Shown: positions 1 through 12,123 of the stretch, piece by piece
Layout: each line of letters opens with the position of its first letter
How positions within the stretch are numbered: position 1 is the stretch's first letter
From: Clitopilus passeckerianus
Lineage: Eukaryota > Basidiomycota > Agaricomycetes > Agaricales > Entolomataceae
Reading direction: 5' to 3'
Length of the DNA: 64,000 nucleotides
Assembly (NCBI GenBank): GCA_944990035.1
Contig: CALYLX010000154.1
Location: 124,001 to 188,000 of the forward strand
Notes under the pieces: generated by a model
What the model was told of the DNA's origin: nothing
What the model saw: the letters and a program-made list of their open reading frames with translations, nothing else
The model's database searches: none
Made by a program: the position numbers and the translations under genes

Positions 1-1395
1 ATCGCTTCAATATATGGCAGTTCCTTTCTATCTTCAAAGGTGGGGAGACGCCTGGTGCCAACCACATCATCAATCTGCTTCTGAGCGCGTTGTTGCACCT
101 CCGGGTACAGCGTCATCGAGTAGAGGAAGCTGCCTAGGGCACTTGACGTCTCCACAACTAATTAGCCTAGATGAACAAGGTTGGACCCACGGTACACTCA
201 CCGTCTCTACACCAGCAGCATACATGGTGCTTGCAGCACCTTTGATGTCTTCCATCGAATACTTGTAGTTGGCACCTTCCTGGTCCATTCCTTCTAGATG
301 GGAGGAAAGGAACGAGGGCTTGGCTTCTCCTGCAGCCTATGAGTGGCAAATTGAAGTCGACTGACTGTCCGGCTCCATTCCTCAAGGACTTACCATAGAT
401 TCCTGGACTAGCTTGAGGGGATAGTCGCGTATAGTATCAGTATACTTCTTGTGTTCGCGGGCGAAAGTAGCATAGTGTGTCCCAGGGAACCAGCTTGGCA
501 TATATTTGACTAAACGCCCGGTCATGGTTTGGCTGTTGCATTTCTGCGAGAATAGTCTAAAATAACATACGGAAAGGGAGCAGGTCGACAGGAGTCGCCC
601 CGGGAGAGCCGCCGTTGGCTAGGGCATGTTTAACGTCATTCGTTATCTTCAGATATTCGTCGTCGTCGGATTCAATCCGGAAGCCATATGCAACATTGAC
701 GATGATTGATGTTGTAAATCTATGCGAGGGATATGTGTCAAGCTCATAAGATGCGAGTAGAGCCCAAAGACGTACCTTTCAACATGCTTTTCCCAACTTG
801 ATGGGTCGTGAAGAATGTTCTGGAGAAGGACATTGCTTTCTGCCGTCATGATATGTTCATAGTTCTTTATCTTGTTCGCGGCGAAGTAGTCTTGAAATAG
901 GCGGCGGTGAGTTTGAAACGTCTTTCCATATCGAATGAATGTCAGAGAACGCTCCCATCCCATCCTGTAATCCGGAATCCGTGAGCTTGTGAGTTGTGGT
1001 AGGTCCAATCTAGCACCTACAACTCGTAAACAACGAAATCTCCCCTGTCGCTGTATATTGCACCTCGCCTCTCAAGAAGGTCAAAGGCAGCTTCCGTGCT
1101 GTTGAGGACGATCACATTCCTTCCAGGGAATCTGAGGTACACAACGTCGCCTATACTAAGGTTGTGCGTTTGTTGCGAATATCCACAGAATTGGACTAGA
1201 CATACCATATTGCTTTCCTAGTTTGTAGAATACCATGTCCTGATCCTCGGGAGGGATCAACCGGGCATGCCCTAGGAGAAATTCAGCTGGAGGGCTAGGT
1301 GGTAACGGAGGTCTCTTCGTCCGCCGTGAACGGATAACTAAGGCAGTCCCAAGGGCCAGAGCCGCTAGGTAAGGGAGGCTACTTTTCATCGACAT
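1..1395 (-). CDS. Cytochrome P450 monooxygenase, copy 1 (3' end beyond window)
   Basis: This is a membrane-anchored class II P450, a haem-thiolate monooxygenase expected at the ER; its substrate cannot be read from sequence. The ATG at 1395 opens an N-terminal hydrophobic anchor (LPYLAALALGTALVI), then basic residues and the proline-rich hinge PPLPPSPP. Further exons carry GDVVYLRFPGRNVIVLNS, the helix-C region MGWERSLTFIRYGKTFQ, and the helix-I region ending in AAGVET. The last visible exon has the K-helix approach (YPEVQQRAQKQIDDVV). The haem-binding Cys exon lies past the left edge. Intron positions match copy 2 (2177-4261), which is about 90% similar and lies directly upstream on the same strand, so the pair is a tandem duplication. 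No stop or frameshift is visible in this part. Agaricomycete relatives are often labelled 'O-methylsterigmatocystin oxidoreductase', which should not be taken as function. Confidence 0.9.
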
Positions 1396-2176
1396 GGAGT
1401 ACGTGCCAGCTCGTTGAGAACTGCACTGCTCTCGTTATAAGCATCCGAAGAAGCGCATGGAGTTAAGGCAAGCAATGTTGGCCCGGCTGTCTGCTTCGAG
1501 CACCGAGTACTGATGCCCCAAGGATCCATGTGGAGTCGACGAACCTGCTCAGCCCTCAACCAGATTGCTTCTATTAATGGGCCTATATCGTGGCTGGTTG
1601 CGTATACTTGTTTCAATATGCTCAGTCTCGGGGAGACATACGTCAAAATCTCGCGTGCTGATTGGCTCGGAGCTGGTTGAACAAGGAAACGCCTTTCGGG
1701 GCTAACGCTTACTTTGGATTCACCACCAGCAAGTTCTCTTTCTCGAACTTTCACTGAAGCTGGGGCGTGCGCAAGACGGGACTGTCCCGTCGATGTCACA
1801 GAGATGCGAAATAAAACGGCTTATCCATTTCCTCTCCTTGAGATTGATTATTAACATCACTCTTTTCGGGAAGGGGTCTACAGTACTAACGGCTAATAGT
1901 AATACACATTCTCTAACACGGTAATTAAATTAGCGCTCACATTCTTAGGGATTGGTTGCATTCGACTGCCTGGAGTTCACCCCATATTTGATATTCAAAA
2001 CAGTTGTGGGACGTTACGAAGCTTTCCGCGATGGTCGCTTCTTTCGAACGGCGAGCACCGAAGACAATGAGTCTTGTACATTGTAAAGTATAACTTCAAA
2101 GCAATTACTATGCTGGGGAGGAGTTTGCGACCATGCCTCCGACCTTAGTGTGCCGGAACTACTACATTCTCTACAC
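1396..2176. other. Spacer between the tandem P450 genes
   Basis: This spacer holds the promoter of P450 copy 1 (about the first 220 bases, related to the region upstream of copy 2) and the 3' flank of copy 2. I see no gene in it. Confidence 0.6.
1435..1440 (-). promoter_or_regulatory. TATA-like element of P450 copy 1
   Basis: TTATAA on the minus strand lies about 40 bases upstream of the ATG at 1395. The same element with matching flanks (TCC.AAGAAGC) is found upstream of copy 2. Confidence 0.45.
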
Positions 2177-4261
2177 TCATTCACCATCCCACAGCGGAGC
2201 TTGCTTCACCAGATTATATGCTCCTTCGTTTCTGGGCTTGATAACGCACGGAAATGGGGCAGGATGACTGTGTGCGATTACCAATTGATCAGACGTTTAG
2301 CTACGAAGAGATCCATATCGGACTTGCCTGGTCATGCCAGAGATGAATTTTGACGAAGGTGTAATTTCGTTACCGTCTGCGTCAATAGCTTTTGAAATCT
2401 TGAAAGTAGCGAGTATACTTGCTATAGCAAGCCACAAACTCGACTCGGCTAGATATCGTCCTGGACAGACACTGTGAAAGCCGACATCACTATTTGTTAC
2501 CCAGATGAGATGTAGAATCTTACCGCCTCCCAAAACCAAAAGCAGCGATTGGGAAGGGTTCATTTCTTCCTTCCGGAGCAGGCAGGTATCGTGTCGGATC
2601 GAATGTGAACGGGTCTGCATACACCTTCTCATCGAGGGACATCCCCCTTGGATAGACTCAGGACCCGTCTGATCACCGCGGATGATAGAACTCACCTAGT
2701 GTTTGCGATGACCATCGAACCCTTCGGAATGTACATGCCTCTATATACATCCTCCTCTGTAGAAAGATGTGGGACTCCTGTTCTCAAGTTCAACGGGGAA
2801 GACTAGGGCCAATATCAAAGAGAGCTTACCCATTGGCACGACAGGATAGCATCGCAGAATTTCCTGGTAAATCGCCTCAATATATGGCAAATCCTTTCTA
2901 TCTTCAAAAGTGGGAAGTCTGCCATTGCCAACCACATCGTCGATCTGCTTCTGAGCGCGTTGCTGCACCTCCGGATATAACGTCATTGAGTAGAAGAAGC
3001 TGCCTAGCGCACTTGATGTCTACACAACCGAATTAGCTTCGGTGATTGAGAATGGAGCCACGGCATGCTCACCGTCTCCGCACCACCAGCATACATAGTA
3101 CCTGCAGCACCTTTGATGTCTTCCATCGAATACTTGTAGTTCGTGCCTTCCCGGTTCATCCCTTCAAGATGGGAGGCAAGGAATGAGGGCTTGGCATTTC
3201 TTGCAGCCTACGAGTGTTAGGTCGATATAGACCTACCCCGTTATTCCCCCAAGGACTTACCATAGATGCCTGGACCAGATTGAGGGGATAATTGCGCATA
3301 GCATCAACGTGCTTCTTGTTTTCGCGGGCAAAAGTAGCATAGTATGTTCCAGGGAACCAGCTTGGCATATGCTTAACTAGGTATCCAGGCATAACTTAGC
3401 TGCAGGATTTTTACGAGTTTGAAAAGACATACGGAAGGGTAACAAGTCGACAGGACTTCCCCCAGGAGAGCCGCTGTTGCTAAGGGCATGCTTGACGCCG
3501 CTTGTTATCTTCAGATATTCATCGTCATCGGATTCAATCCGGAAACCGTAGGCAACATTGACGATGATTGAGGTTGCAAATCTGTATGGCGCACAGGGAC
3601 AAGTTCACCAAACGGATGTAGGCTCGATGTGATTAAGGTCTACCTTTCAATGTGATTCTCCCAGCTTGATGCACCATGGAGGATGCACTGTAGGAGAACA
3701 TTGGTTTCAGCGGTCATGATCTGTTCATAGTTCTGAATCTTGTTCGCAGCGAGGTAATCTTGGAATAGGCGCCTATGTATTTGAAAAGTCTTTCCATATC
3801 TGATGAACGTCAGAGTGCGCTCCCATCCCATCCTGTAAGACAGAGCGTATAATTTTACGAGTTGATGTATCCGATTGAGCACTTACAAGTCGAAGACTGC
3901 GAACTCTCCCCTGTCGCTGTATATTGCACCTCGCTTCTCAAGAAGGTCAAAGGCAGCTTCCGTGCTGTTGAGGACGATCACATTCCGCCCGGGAAATCTA
4001 AGGTACACAACGTCGCCTATACTAAGGTTGAGCGTTTGTCGCGAATATACAGAGGATTCGACCAGACTTACCATACTGCTTGCCTAGTTTGTAGAATACC
4101 ATGTCCTGATCCTCGGGAGGAATCAACCGGGCATGCCCTAGGAGGAATTCAGCTGGAGGGCTAGGTGGTAACGGAGGTGTCTTCTTTTGCCGTGAACGGG
4201 TCAGTAAGACGGTACCAACGGCCAGAGCCGCTAGGTAAGGGAGGCTACTCCTCATCGACAT
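2177..4261 (-). CDS. Cytochrome P450 monooxygenase, copy 2 (complete)
   Basis: This is a complete P450 paralogue of copy 1 with the same exon layout. It starts at the ATG at 4261, followed by a membrane anchor (LPYLAALAVGTVLL) and PPLPPSPP hinge. Later exons carry MGWERTLTFIRYGKTF, SWFPGTYYATFAREN, the I-helix segment ending GGAET, the ExxR-type region IYQEILRCYPVVPMG, VYRGMYIPKGSMVIANT, and FDPTRYLPAPEGRNEPF. The haem-binding signature FGFGRR..CPGRYLAE is split by an intron. The last exon encodes HPAPFPCVIKPRNE and ends at TGA 2177-2179. The last intron (2268-2327) uses a GC donor (AG|GCAAGT); reading through instead would end the protein at 2297 and lose the conserved C-terminal motif. I found no lesions. 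Expected: an ER-bound oxygenase working with NADPH-P450 reductase; substrate unknown. Confidence 0.93.
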
Positions 4262-4640
4262 CGATTACGCCTTAGATGTCCGAAATTTGCATGGTCCTTA
4301 TTATAAACGTCCAAAGAAGCATTGAGTTCAGGCAAGCAGATACTTCCGTTGGGCCTAATCGACCGTAACGGCATTTATTTTGACAGGCTACCTGCTTCGA
4401 GGCACTGATGCTCGAATGATCCATGGGAGATAGCGTGGAGTCGACAAAGCCCTCTGACCACGAGAGAACCTGCTCAGATGACCTTGAGCAAGCTTGGGGA
4501 TGTCGTAAAGGCCCTATAAAGAATGCTTGGACCATGAACAGCAACTGAACAGGGTTGCCTGGAAGTGAAAAAGATCCGGATAATCGTGGTCTCAAGCCAC
4601 TTGATAGCCCTCAATCAGATTGCTTCCATTGAAATGTTGC
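4262..4640 (-). repeat. Duplicated promoter segment (partner at 1396-1600)
   Basis: Collinear blocks are shared with 1396-1600: TTATAA with AAGAAGC, GGCAAGCA, CTGCTTCGAG, GTGGAGTCGAC, GAACCTGCTCAG, and CCTCAAnCAGATTGCTTC. Extra sequence interrupts the blocks on this side. The tandem P450 duplication therefore included the 5' flank and not only the coding region. Confidence 0.7.
4300..4306 (-). promoter_or_regulatory. TATA-like element of P450 copy 2
   Basis: The minus-strand TTATAAT lies about 40 bases upstream of the ATG at 4261, at the position equivalent to the copy-1 element. Confidence 0.45.
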
Positions 4641-6007
4641 CGGCTGCATACGTTGAGCTGAATGTTCCAAAGAAGAAACGCAAAGCAAAGCGTGGGAGGC
4701 CAAGGCTTGGATCGGAACTGGTGGATTGGTCGGTCCCGTGACTTCGCCTATTTGGGCGCTTATTGATCGGAGATGAAATATTTTCCCATAAGCCAAAGAT
4801 CCAAAAAAACCGCAGAATAACTTGCTGATAGTACGAAGAGCTCATGTGTCTCCAGACCTGCCAGTGCAAGTCACATTCTGGTCTTTCAGAGCCTCCGTGT
4901 TTCATCCTGCCTTTCGATAGGCACTCGAGAATTGCGATTAAGGACTCGCCCTGCTTTCTTCGTCTTATCGAACCTCAGAGCATCGGAAATATCGAATTGG
5001 CCATTCAAAGAGTGTCAGGGAGATATTGTTCCTGTTGCTTAACAATTAGAACGCTTCCATATAACCAGGTTGTTCCATTCAAACGGACCGAACCTTGAAT
5101 AAATTCATATGGCGGAGGCCTATGAAAGTCCCTTCTTCTCCTACGCCACAGATTTGTTCATGTCAATGCACGTGTAATCCTGAGATTCCTACAGTCCGCC
5201 TAATGTACAGATTTACTTGGCTGAGAAAGTAGCTTTCCGATCTCCCCCAAGTCCGATTCGCCGTAATACTGAATAATGAGAATGGTGTCATCGACGTACG
5301 CCTGCTGTATCTACTTTTCTCTCTGAGGATATGGTACAAATTAGGCTGGTTTGTAGTGGTAGATATGATACCTAGAATATTCACATTCAGAGTCGCGAAT
5401 TCGGAACGGAGTGCCATGGAGGATGGAAGCTCCAAAGCTAATACCTCGATGACTGATATCACATTTACAATGATCAGAGACTTCTGGATCATTGTCGGGG
5501 GAGTCTGTGGGATCAACAAGATGTCACACACTACGTTTTAACACTTGAGCAGCGGATGAGGAGTTTAAAGGGACAGACAGAAGGAACACGAGGAAAGAGC
5601 GAGTGTAAGAACCCAGGTCAGGCCTTGCAAATCATACGCCTCTGACGCCATATGGTTACTTATCATCGTGGAAAGCGATTTTAGCATTGACCGCATTCCT
5701 TCGTAGTACTGTATCCACTGCTATATCCCAGCTTCTGCAAGTAGCTGGCTTTCAGGCCGAGTCATCCCAATAAAAGCTCGAATCGGGGTTGGTTATGCGA
5801 TAATTGCAATGGGAAAGAAGGCAACCGACGACCGAAGCTGTGTTCGGCTAAAAAGAAGATCCTCAAACGTTTGATCGCTGAGTCTGAATGCGGCGATTCA
5901 TAGAATCACATGGACCTGAGTGCCTATGTATCCGCCAAACTTCATTATCTCGGCTTTTCTTTTCATAATGGACTCTGATAGATAGTCGACGACGACGATG
6001 CTATCTT

Positions 6008-7166
6008 ATGCTATCTCTACAGGTCAGCATTGCAATGTTTTGGCTAACTTCATGTGCTGAAATGACTGCTATAGCCAAGACTAGAGCATCAAATTACCTG
6101 TGGCACCTACCAATTGACGAACAGGAGGATGCAGAAATTGCTGCTTACCAGAGGAAATATTTGACGTGGTCATCGCCGACCGAAGGATCTTCATCCTCTA
6201 GTTCAGGTTCAACAACGAATCCAGAACATACACAAGACCCACCAAACACGACCCCTAAACTGGTTGATGAAATTGTCGCTTCAGCGGACTTGTACCATAT
6301 TCTAGGCGTCGAGAACCAGCCTATTCTCGAAAGAAGCCGTTTGAGGAGGGCATACCTGTCGAGGAGCAGAGCATGCCATCCAGAGTACGTCCTGATTCTT
6401 GTATTTGGCTCACACAGTCTAACGCCTTTGCAGCAAGTTTCCTGACGACCCCAACGCCACCTCCGCCTTTCAGCGCGTCTCCATTGCCTATTCCATCCTC
6501 TCAAAACCATCTTCCCGACGCTCCTACGACCTCCACTCTCAATCTAACCCCTCTTACGATGTCTTCGAACATAATTTTACCAGTGAGGGTGTTTATGAAA
6601 GGGTCAAGGCCGAAGAGACTTTCAGAGGCGTCGTCGTGGCTGCTTTTCACGAGTTCTTGGACGGCGACTTGGAGATGATTAGAAGCCTACTCAGTACGTC
6701 GTCCTCCTATTACTATCGACTTAGTTCGCACTTTAACCTGTGACTGTTACTAGGGACAATCAACGACCTCAATCCAGCCCTCTCCCTAACGGAAGAGTCC
6801 ATCAACACACTTCTGTCCTCTCTCGAATCCATCCGCGAACGCGCCTTGACTTGCCGTAATTGTATATACGCCCTCCACTCAGAAATTGCGCGCCTAGCCG
6901 AACTGCAACAGGCGTTCAGGAACTGTCGTTATCTGGATCTGATTGGGCGGAGTAGGATCACCATACAGTTGACAAGAACGACGTTGAGTTTGCCTGTGGC
7001 ACTGGAGAGAGCGTTGATTGAGCAGAGGGTGGCGAAGGGCATGGATGACGCCAAAGACGGTGTACAGGACGAGCCAGTGAAGAACGTCATCCTGCCGAAG
7101 CACCTTATAACGTTCATCAGGACTTTGGATACGGTGTTGGGTGGGATGGAGCGGGTGCTGAAGTGA
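6008..7166 (+). CDS. DnaJ (J-domain) protein
   Basis: This is a J-domain co-chaperone, expected to stimulate the ATPase of an Hsp70. The J domain begins around ADLYHILGVE (after about 95 residues) and continues RRAYLSRSRACHPD. The diagnostic HPD is formed only after removing the intron 6385-6433 (CA CCA GA|C AAG), giving HPDKFPDDPN, then FQRVSIAYSILSKPSSRRSYD. A second intron is 6694-6753. The C-terminal half (about 130 residues, helical, with a CRNC pair in LTCRNCIYALHSEIARL) matches no domain I recognise. No signal peptide, zinc-finger repeat or convincing membrane segment is seen, so it is a type III (J-only) protein. The start is uncertain: ATG 6008 is the first in frame, but MFWL and MTAIAK follow downstream. 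The stop is TGA at 7164-7166. Confidence 0.82.
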
Positions 7167-8261
7167 AGCCCTTGTGCTCCGTCCTTTTCGGCTCTCGTAC
7201 CCGCCACTGCAATTCTGCAAAACATGTCAGGGATAGGCGGCTGGCTTTCCGTCGATTCGCATATACCTGCCTTCTGAAAACAGGATTGGAACTGTAACCT
7301 CCATCGCGCCTCCCTTCTCTCATCAGTCCAGTCCACCAACAGCCTCAGCACCTCCATAATGCCATCTCCTAGACGACGAGCCTCAACTGCAGCTGGCTCC
7401 CGATACCTACCACCTCAACCCCCACAAACCCAACACTAACCTCCACGATCTCTTTTCTCCGAGAGATTTCGCATAGCCGACCTTCAACGGTCCAATCGCT
7501 GCTTCGGTATTATGCCGACGGTCTGCAATCCTCTTTCTTACGCGAAGACCCAATCACATTGAATCAGTTACTCATACTTCACATCTCCCATTCTCACTTC
7601 TCCTCATCTCGTCCAGTGTACTCATAGCATCGTACAAGATTCATCAGGTTTCAACATCCTTCCCGTCCCTCTGTTGTATTTCCTATCGTTATTTTCCCCC
7701 GTCTTCTCTCTCCTGACTTTCTCTACGACCATAGAATTCTTCACGTTTGGAACACTCATCTTGTGCATGGAATATAGAATCACTTTTTCTTTCTTTGTCT
7801 AATTACTGTCACCACATTCTGCAGCCTTTGGATTCCGTACCATTCCCTTGAGCGTCGAAAATTGCTCCCGTCACCTTCGTCCAAGCTCCGAGTTCCGCTT
7901 CCGAGTTTTGCGAGATCCCATCACAAGCCCGTCGATCCCGCAGCCGAAAGAGCTCTAGCGCCAGGCACTTTATGTCAAAGAAGCAACGCGCCCTTCATTT
8001 TAGACTTGGGAATTTCGAAAAACGCGCTTATCGGAATGGAGCTTGTGTTTTTTGGCCTTTCCTGCTGTGCAACGGTTGTTCACTGACGACACGTCAGCGT
8101 CACCAGGCTTTTGCTTTGACCTTGACCTCCAGACGATTTACTCTTTGGATTTTGAATCCGTTTTCATTCTTTTTTCGTTGCTGTCTTTACTCGTTTATAC
8201 TTTCTCGTGGCATATTCACCCGTCACCTTTCAACGCCAGTTTACTCTGCTTAGCTTCCGAG
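7167..8261. other. Long upstream region of the Ras-like gene
   Basis: About 1.1 kb separates the J-domain and Ras-like genes. Much of it is pyrimidine-rich on the plus strand (CT tracts around 7560-7860 and 8180-8250), as often seen near fungal transcription starts. I see no gene. Confidence 0.5.
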
Positions 8262-9349
8262 ATGCGTCAGTTCAAGGTTTTGGTTCTTGGAGGTACGCCC
8301 CTTCAGTCCGACGCGTCGCACCTCTTTAGAGGCGACCGAGGTCTGAGATTTTGAGGAAGCTGATTGATACTATTATCGTTCGCTTCAGACTTGGGATCTG
8401 GAAAATCTGCTCTCGAAGGTGTGTTTCGGATTACCCTGGCGCTGTCATGCCTGTCACTCACGAAACGGACTGTGCTGATTCCACACCTTTTGGCTTATAG
8501 CAAGTTTTATCAAGGATGGCTTCATTGATTCGGAGAAAGTGCTTGACATTGATCCTACTGCAGACGGTGAGTCATTGTTGTGTCTTGAGTTGACGGCTGA
8601 TACTAACGGAAATGTTGGCGATGATAGATGACTCGTATCACAGATCTTTTGCGGTGGATGGCCGGACTGTTTCTGTGAGTTTTCATTTATTCATGATTCC
8701 AACCCTCGCTAAAAGCTTTCAAATGATTAGCTGGAGTTCCTTGACGCGTCTGCCGCCGGCCAATTCTCATCGTTGATGGATATCTACATTCAAGTTCGTA
8801 CTGTCGTCTCCCCGTCTGTGCTTCATTTAACTGAACTCCTTCCGGATAGTCAGCACAGGGATTCGTTCTGGTCTTCAAGTGAGCTGCCCGTGAATCTCGA
8901 AATCTCCCGTAGCATTTTGCTCATGACTTTGGATCAGCCTGACACAGAAGGAATCGCTCGCAGAAGTTGATCGACAACGAGAGCACATACATCGCGTGAA
9001 AGGCCGGGAGAAAGTTAGTCTATGAGCTTCCTTTCTTCACCGTGAAGCCCAAGTCTAACACGCCTTGCAGAATATTCCTATTGTCGTCGTCGGCAATAAA
9101 CTTGACCTGATAAATCAACGCGAAATATCTCGATCGACTTTATCAGTATTATCTGAGAGCTGGAACTTACCTTTCTATGAGGTCTCAGCCAAGCGGAATT
9201 GGCATGTGAAGGAGGTCTTCGACGATTTGGTCCGGAAAATGAGGAAGTGGGAAGGGGTGGACCATCGACAACAGAAGAAGCGTTGCGTGTCGGCGAGTGC
9301 CCTGCGTGAGGATATGGATGACCGGCCAATTGGGTGTGTCGTAATGTGA
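8262..9349 (+). CDS. Ras-like small GTPase with atypical P-loop and switch II
   Basis: Spliced from seven exons, this gives a 206-residue protein with Ras-family layout. The P-loop is GDLGSGKSAL at residues 10-19. The switch-I region DPTADDDSY keeps the effector Thr but is one residue longer than the Ras DPTIEDSY. Switch II reads LDASAAGQFSSL. The guanine-specificity motif is NKLD (123-126) and SAK lies at 153-155. The C-terminus is CVVM, a CAAX box predicted to be farnesylated, preceded by a modest QQKKR basic patch. Position 12 is Leu instead of Gly, and the DTAGQE box is rearranged, so slow GTP hydrolysis is likely (inference). The fifth intron needs acceptor GATCAG to keep the frame (FNLTQKESLAEVD); other AGs break it. 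Membrane-associated signalling is expected; upstream and downstream partners are unknown. Confidence 0.88.
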
Positions 9350-9929
9350 GGAGGTCCAGGAGGAGTTCAAGCTCTGTTCAATCCAAAGCTTGCCCATGAT
9401 GTGATTATGCTGATGATGGACCAAGATGGTTTGCCTGTACATTATACGATACAGCATTTTAATGAGATTCAAAGAGCATTGTATCAAGAGTATAGCGTAG
9501 AATAGTATTGATTAATATGATTTGGCACGCCAACCTGCCCCAAATTGATTCGCAAAGGCTGAGCACTGCAAGTCGCCTACTTCAAGCTTGAGAATCCATT
9601 GGAATGCAAAAATAAACCAATAGCGTGGGATTTTATTTCCTCGTCAAACCAAATGAGGTTAGAACTCCGCCGCTATCGCCACACGACGCCTTGACCACGA
9701 ACGGTTGACTTCACAATCCAATAATTGCCGCTCTGCCGTAACTTCTCAGTCAGATGCTAGTGCCACTCACCTTGAAGACCTGCGTTCAAAATATTGAGAT
9801 ACCATGGCGCAAAAACATTTATCATGTCGACAGAAAGCCGTTCTGCCGAATCTGCTCCGTTTTGATAACTTACATCTGAGGGCCAGATCATGACATTCCG
9901 AGTTTTAACGGAATGATCGGTTTGTCAAT
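9350..9929. other. Spacer; possibly decayed 5' part of the next P450 pseudogene
   Basis: I see no gene. The N-terminal half of the following P450 pseudogene should lie here but cannot be aligned by eye, so it is lost or too decayed. Confidence 0.4.
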
Positions 9930-11251
9930 ATTCCAGAAGATACTTCTCAAATTCTTGCCCAGACTACCTGGATTTCCTTTTGAAAGCCTCTGCAGTTCAA
10001 TACTTCCCGAGCTGGTTCCCAGGTGCTTTCTACGCTGGCCATGCTCGTTGATACAAGAAGTATATCAAGGCACTTCACAGTATCCCCTTCGACAGGGTAC
10101 GCCAAGAAATGGTAGGTTATTCTGTCTGTAAACCTACTTGATAGCTCACTTCCGACTTAAGGCTGCCGGAACTGCCAAACCATCGTTCACCCAACATCAT
10201 ATCGAGAAACATCATCGCGAGGGTGGTGACGATCCAGATTTCCTGTTCGAGATTAAGCAGGCAGCCGGTGTACGTACGCTGCTGCTACTGATACTGTGAG
10301 TAACGCCTGACCTCAGTTATGACCACCCCTGACGTAGACACTCACAAGACATCGGCTGTGTTCAGTTGCTTCATCTTTGGCATGATAACTTATCCCGAAT
10401 ATCAACAACGGGGTCAGAAAGAGATAGACGATGTTGCTGGGTCCGACCGCTTGCCGAACTTCGGCAACTGCGGGACATTGCCTTTCATTGAGGCTCTATG
10501 CCATGAAATATCAAGGTAAATATCAACCATAGCCATACTGTGAATAACCCACTTAGACAACCTCGTATTCGAAGATGGAATCCTCCAACTCCCTTGGGCG
10601 AGTCAGAACCTTGGTCAACCTCTTCACATGGCTGACTGTGGGGGTAGGTATTCCTCATCGCGCGCCCACGATGTCTACAATGGCATGTATATCCCTGCCG
10701 GGTCTATCGTGATACCAAATGTTAGGTTGGTCCAGTTTTCGCCAGTGAACCTACCCGTCATGAAGTAAAACAAACATAGGAGCATGACATGGGATGAACG
10801 CGTCTACGCTAATGCCAAAGATTTTGATCCAACGCGCTATTTACCCAAACCCGAAGGCAACGATGAACCATATCCAGTAGTGGCTTTCGGCTTTGGACGA
10901 CGGTAAGCATTGCATAGATCACTCCTCTGGATTTTTTGGTGAACATAACTGTTCACTAGGATCTGTCCCGGGCGGCACCTCGCTGATGCAAATGTCTGGA
11001 TCGCAGTTGCAAACATACTTGCCACTATGACTCTCACAAAGCCATTCGACTCCAATGGCTGGGAGATCAGTCCTAAACTTGAGTTTTTGGGTTTACCTCT
11101 GGTTTGAGCAGGTAACGAACCGTCCTCCTTGGTTTCCGACCTTCTTCTGACCATAATTTGCCACCGCCGTCATCCTGTCCCATTCCCATGTCAGATTAGG
11201 CCCCGAAATGAGGCAGCTGCGTCATTGATCAAAGATGGGCTGCTGTGGTAG
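9930..11251 (+). pseudogene. Cytochrome P450 pseudogene A (5' truncated)
   Basis: This is the C-terminal two-thirds of a P450 of the same family as the 2.2-4.3 kb gene. It starts near PDYLDFLLK, then FPSWFPGAFYAGHAR, where TGA at 10049-10051 replaces the codon for the Glu/Gln of the paralogues (HARE..KKY). Frames shift inside the I-helix exon (QAAG, then TYAAATDT in another frame) and again before DVYNGMYIPAGSIVIPN. The haem region is still easy to read: AFGFGRR, intron, ICPGRHLADANVW, and the last exon has HPVPFPCQIRPRNEAA ending at TAG 11249-11251. The N-terminal anchor and helix C are missing. It is non-functional as read. Confidence 0.85.
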
Positions 11252-12123
11252 AGCTTCCTTCACCAGCCTCGCCAGAGCGAGGGAAGATTCCGTTTTCCTC
11301 CAGGAATCCATACTTTTTCAACGCAAAGCAGATGCCAATGTTTCTCTTAGTCGAGAATGAGAAAAATGGTCAATTTTATCTATGGATGTGACTTCTGAGT
11401 CCGTGACTAGTTTCCGAGATTAACGACACTGGCCTCTTCCCACTCTGACGAGGTCGTGGAATTTTTGGGAATTCGGTGTGACCTTCCCATGTGAGTTGTA
11501 AGTAACTGGTTTACACGCGTTATTGTACTTTATTAATTATGCCACGCCACGTGTTCTTAGCGAAAACTCTGGACCTTGTTCCTCCCCCTGAGAGCTCTAT
11601 CCGAACATTTCTTCGCCGGGCTTTCACCAGTTGACCGTTCAAAAACCGAGCTTATCTCTGCTAGATGGGACAGGGATCTCATCTAAGCCATTAAGACCGG
11701 AAACTCGTCGACACCTAAGGCTATGTCTTTTGGGCAAATGATTGTTCAGACATTTCGAATCCGAGGAATTAAGGTCTGATTAACTTCCGCCTGGCCCACG
11801 AAGCATATTTGACTGGTGGTTGGTTTGGTCCGCTGACCAAAAATGAAATGAAAGATTGCAAGAAGGGTGACTTGCGATGGCACGTACTTCACGAATAAGA
11901 CATTCTTGGAGTAACAGTAACCCACGCCCGCTTTATCGTGTTCGTACGTCGGTCCCAATATAACTTTGCTCCCGCATTAATAGGCTGAACATTTTGCCCA
12001 GCTGGAAGCGGCTGAGGGAAATTAAAGACCGATTCTCAGCCGCTTGGTTGTTAGAATAAAAACTGGTTGAGAGAAGTGTCACTTATTCAGTCCATTCCAG
12101 AGCCCACCCCAACAATCGGCATC
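11252..12123. other. Spacer between two P450 pseudogenes
   Basis: I see only short open frames and no recognisable motif. It presumably includes the former promoter of pseudogene B. Confidence 0.4.

Larger units (their letters stand above)
4262..6007. other. Spacer with P450 copy-2 promoter; rest unassigned
   Basis: The first 380 bases are the promoter side of P450 copy 2 and are related to the copy-1 promoter. The remainder has only short open frames on both strands with no recognisable domain or signal. Confidence 0.5.
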
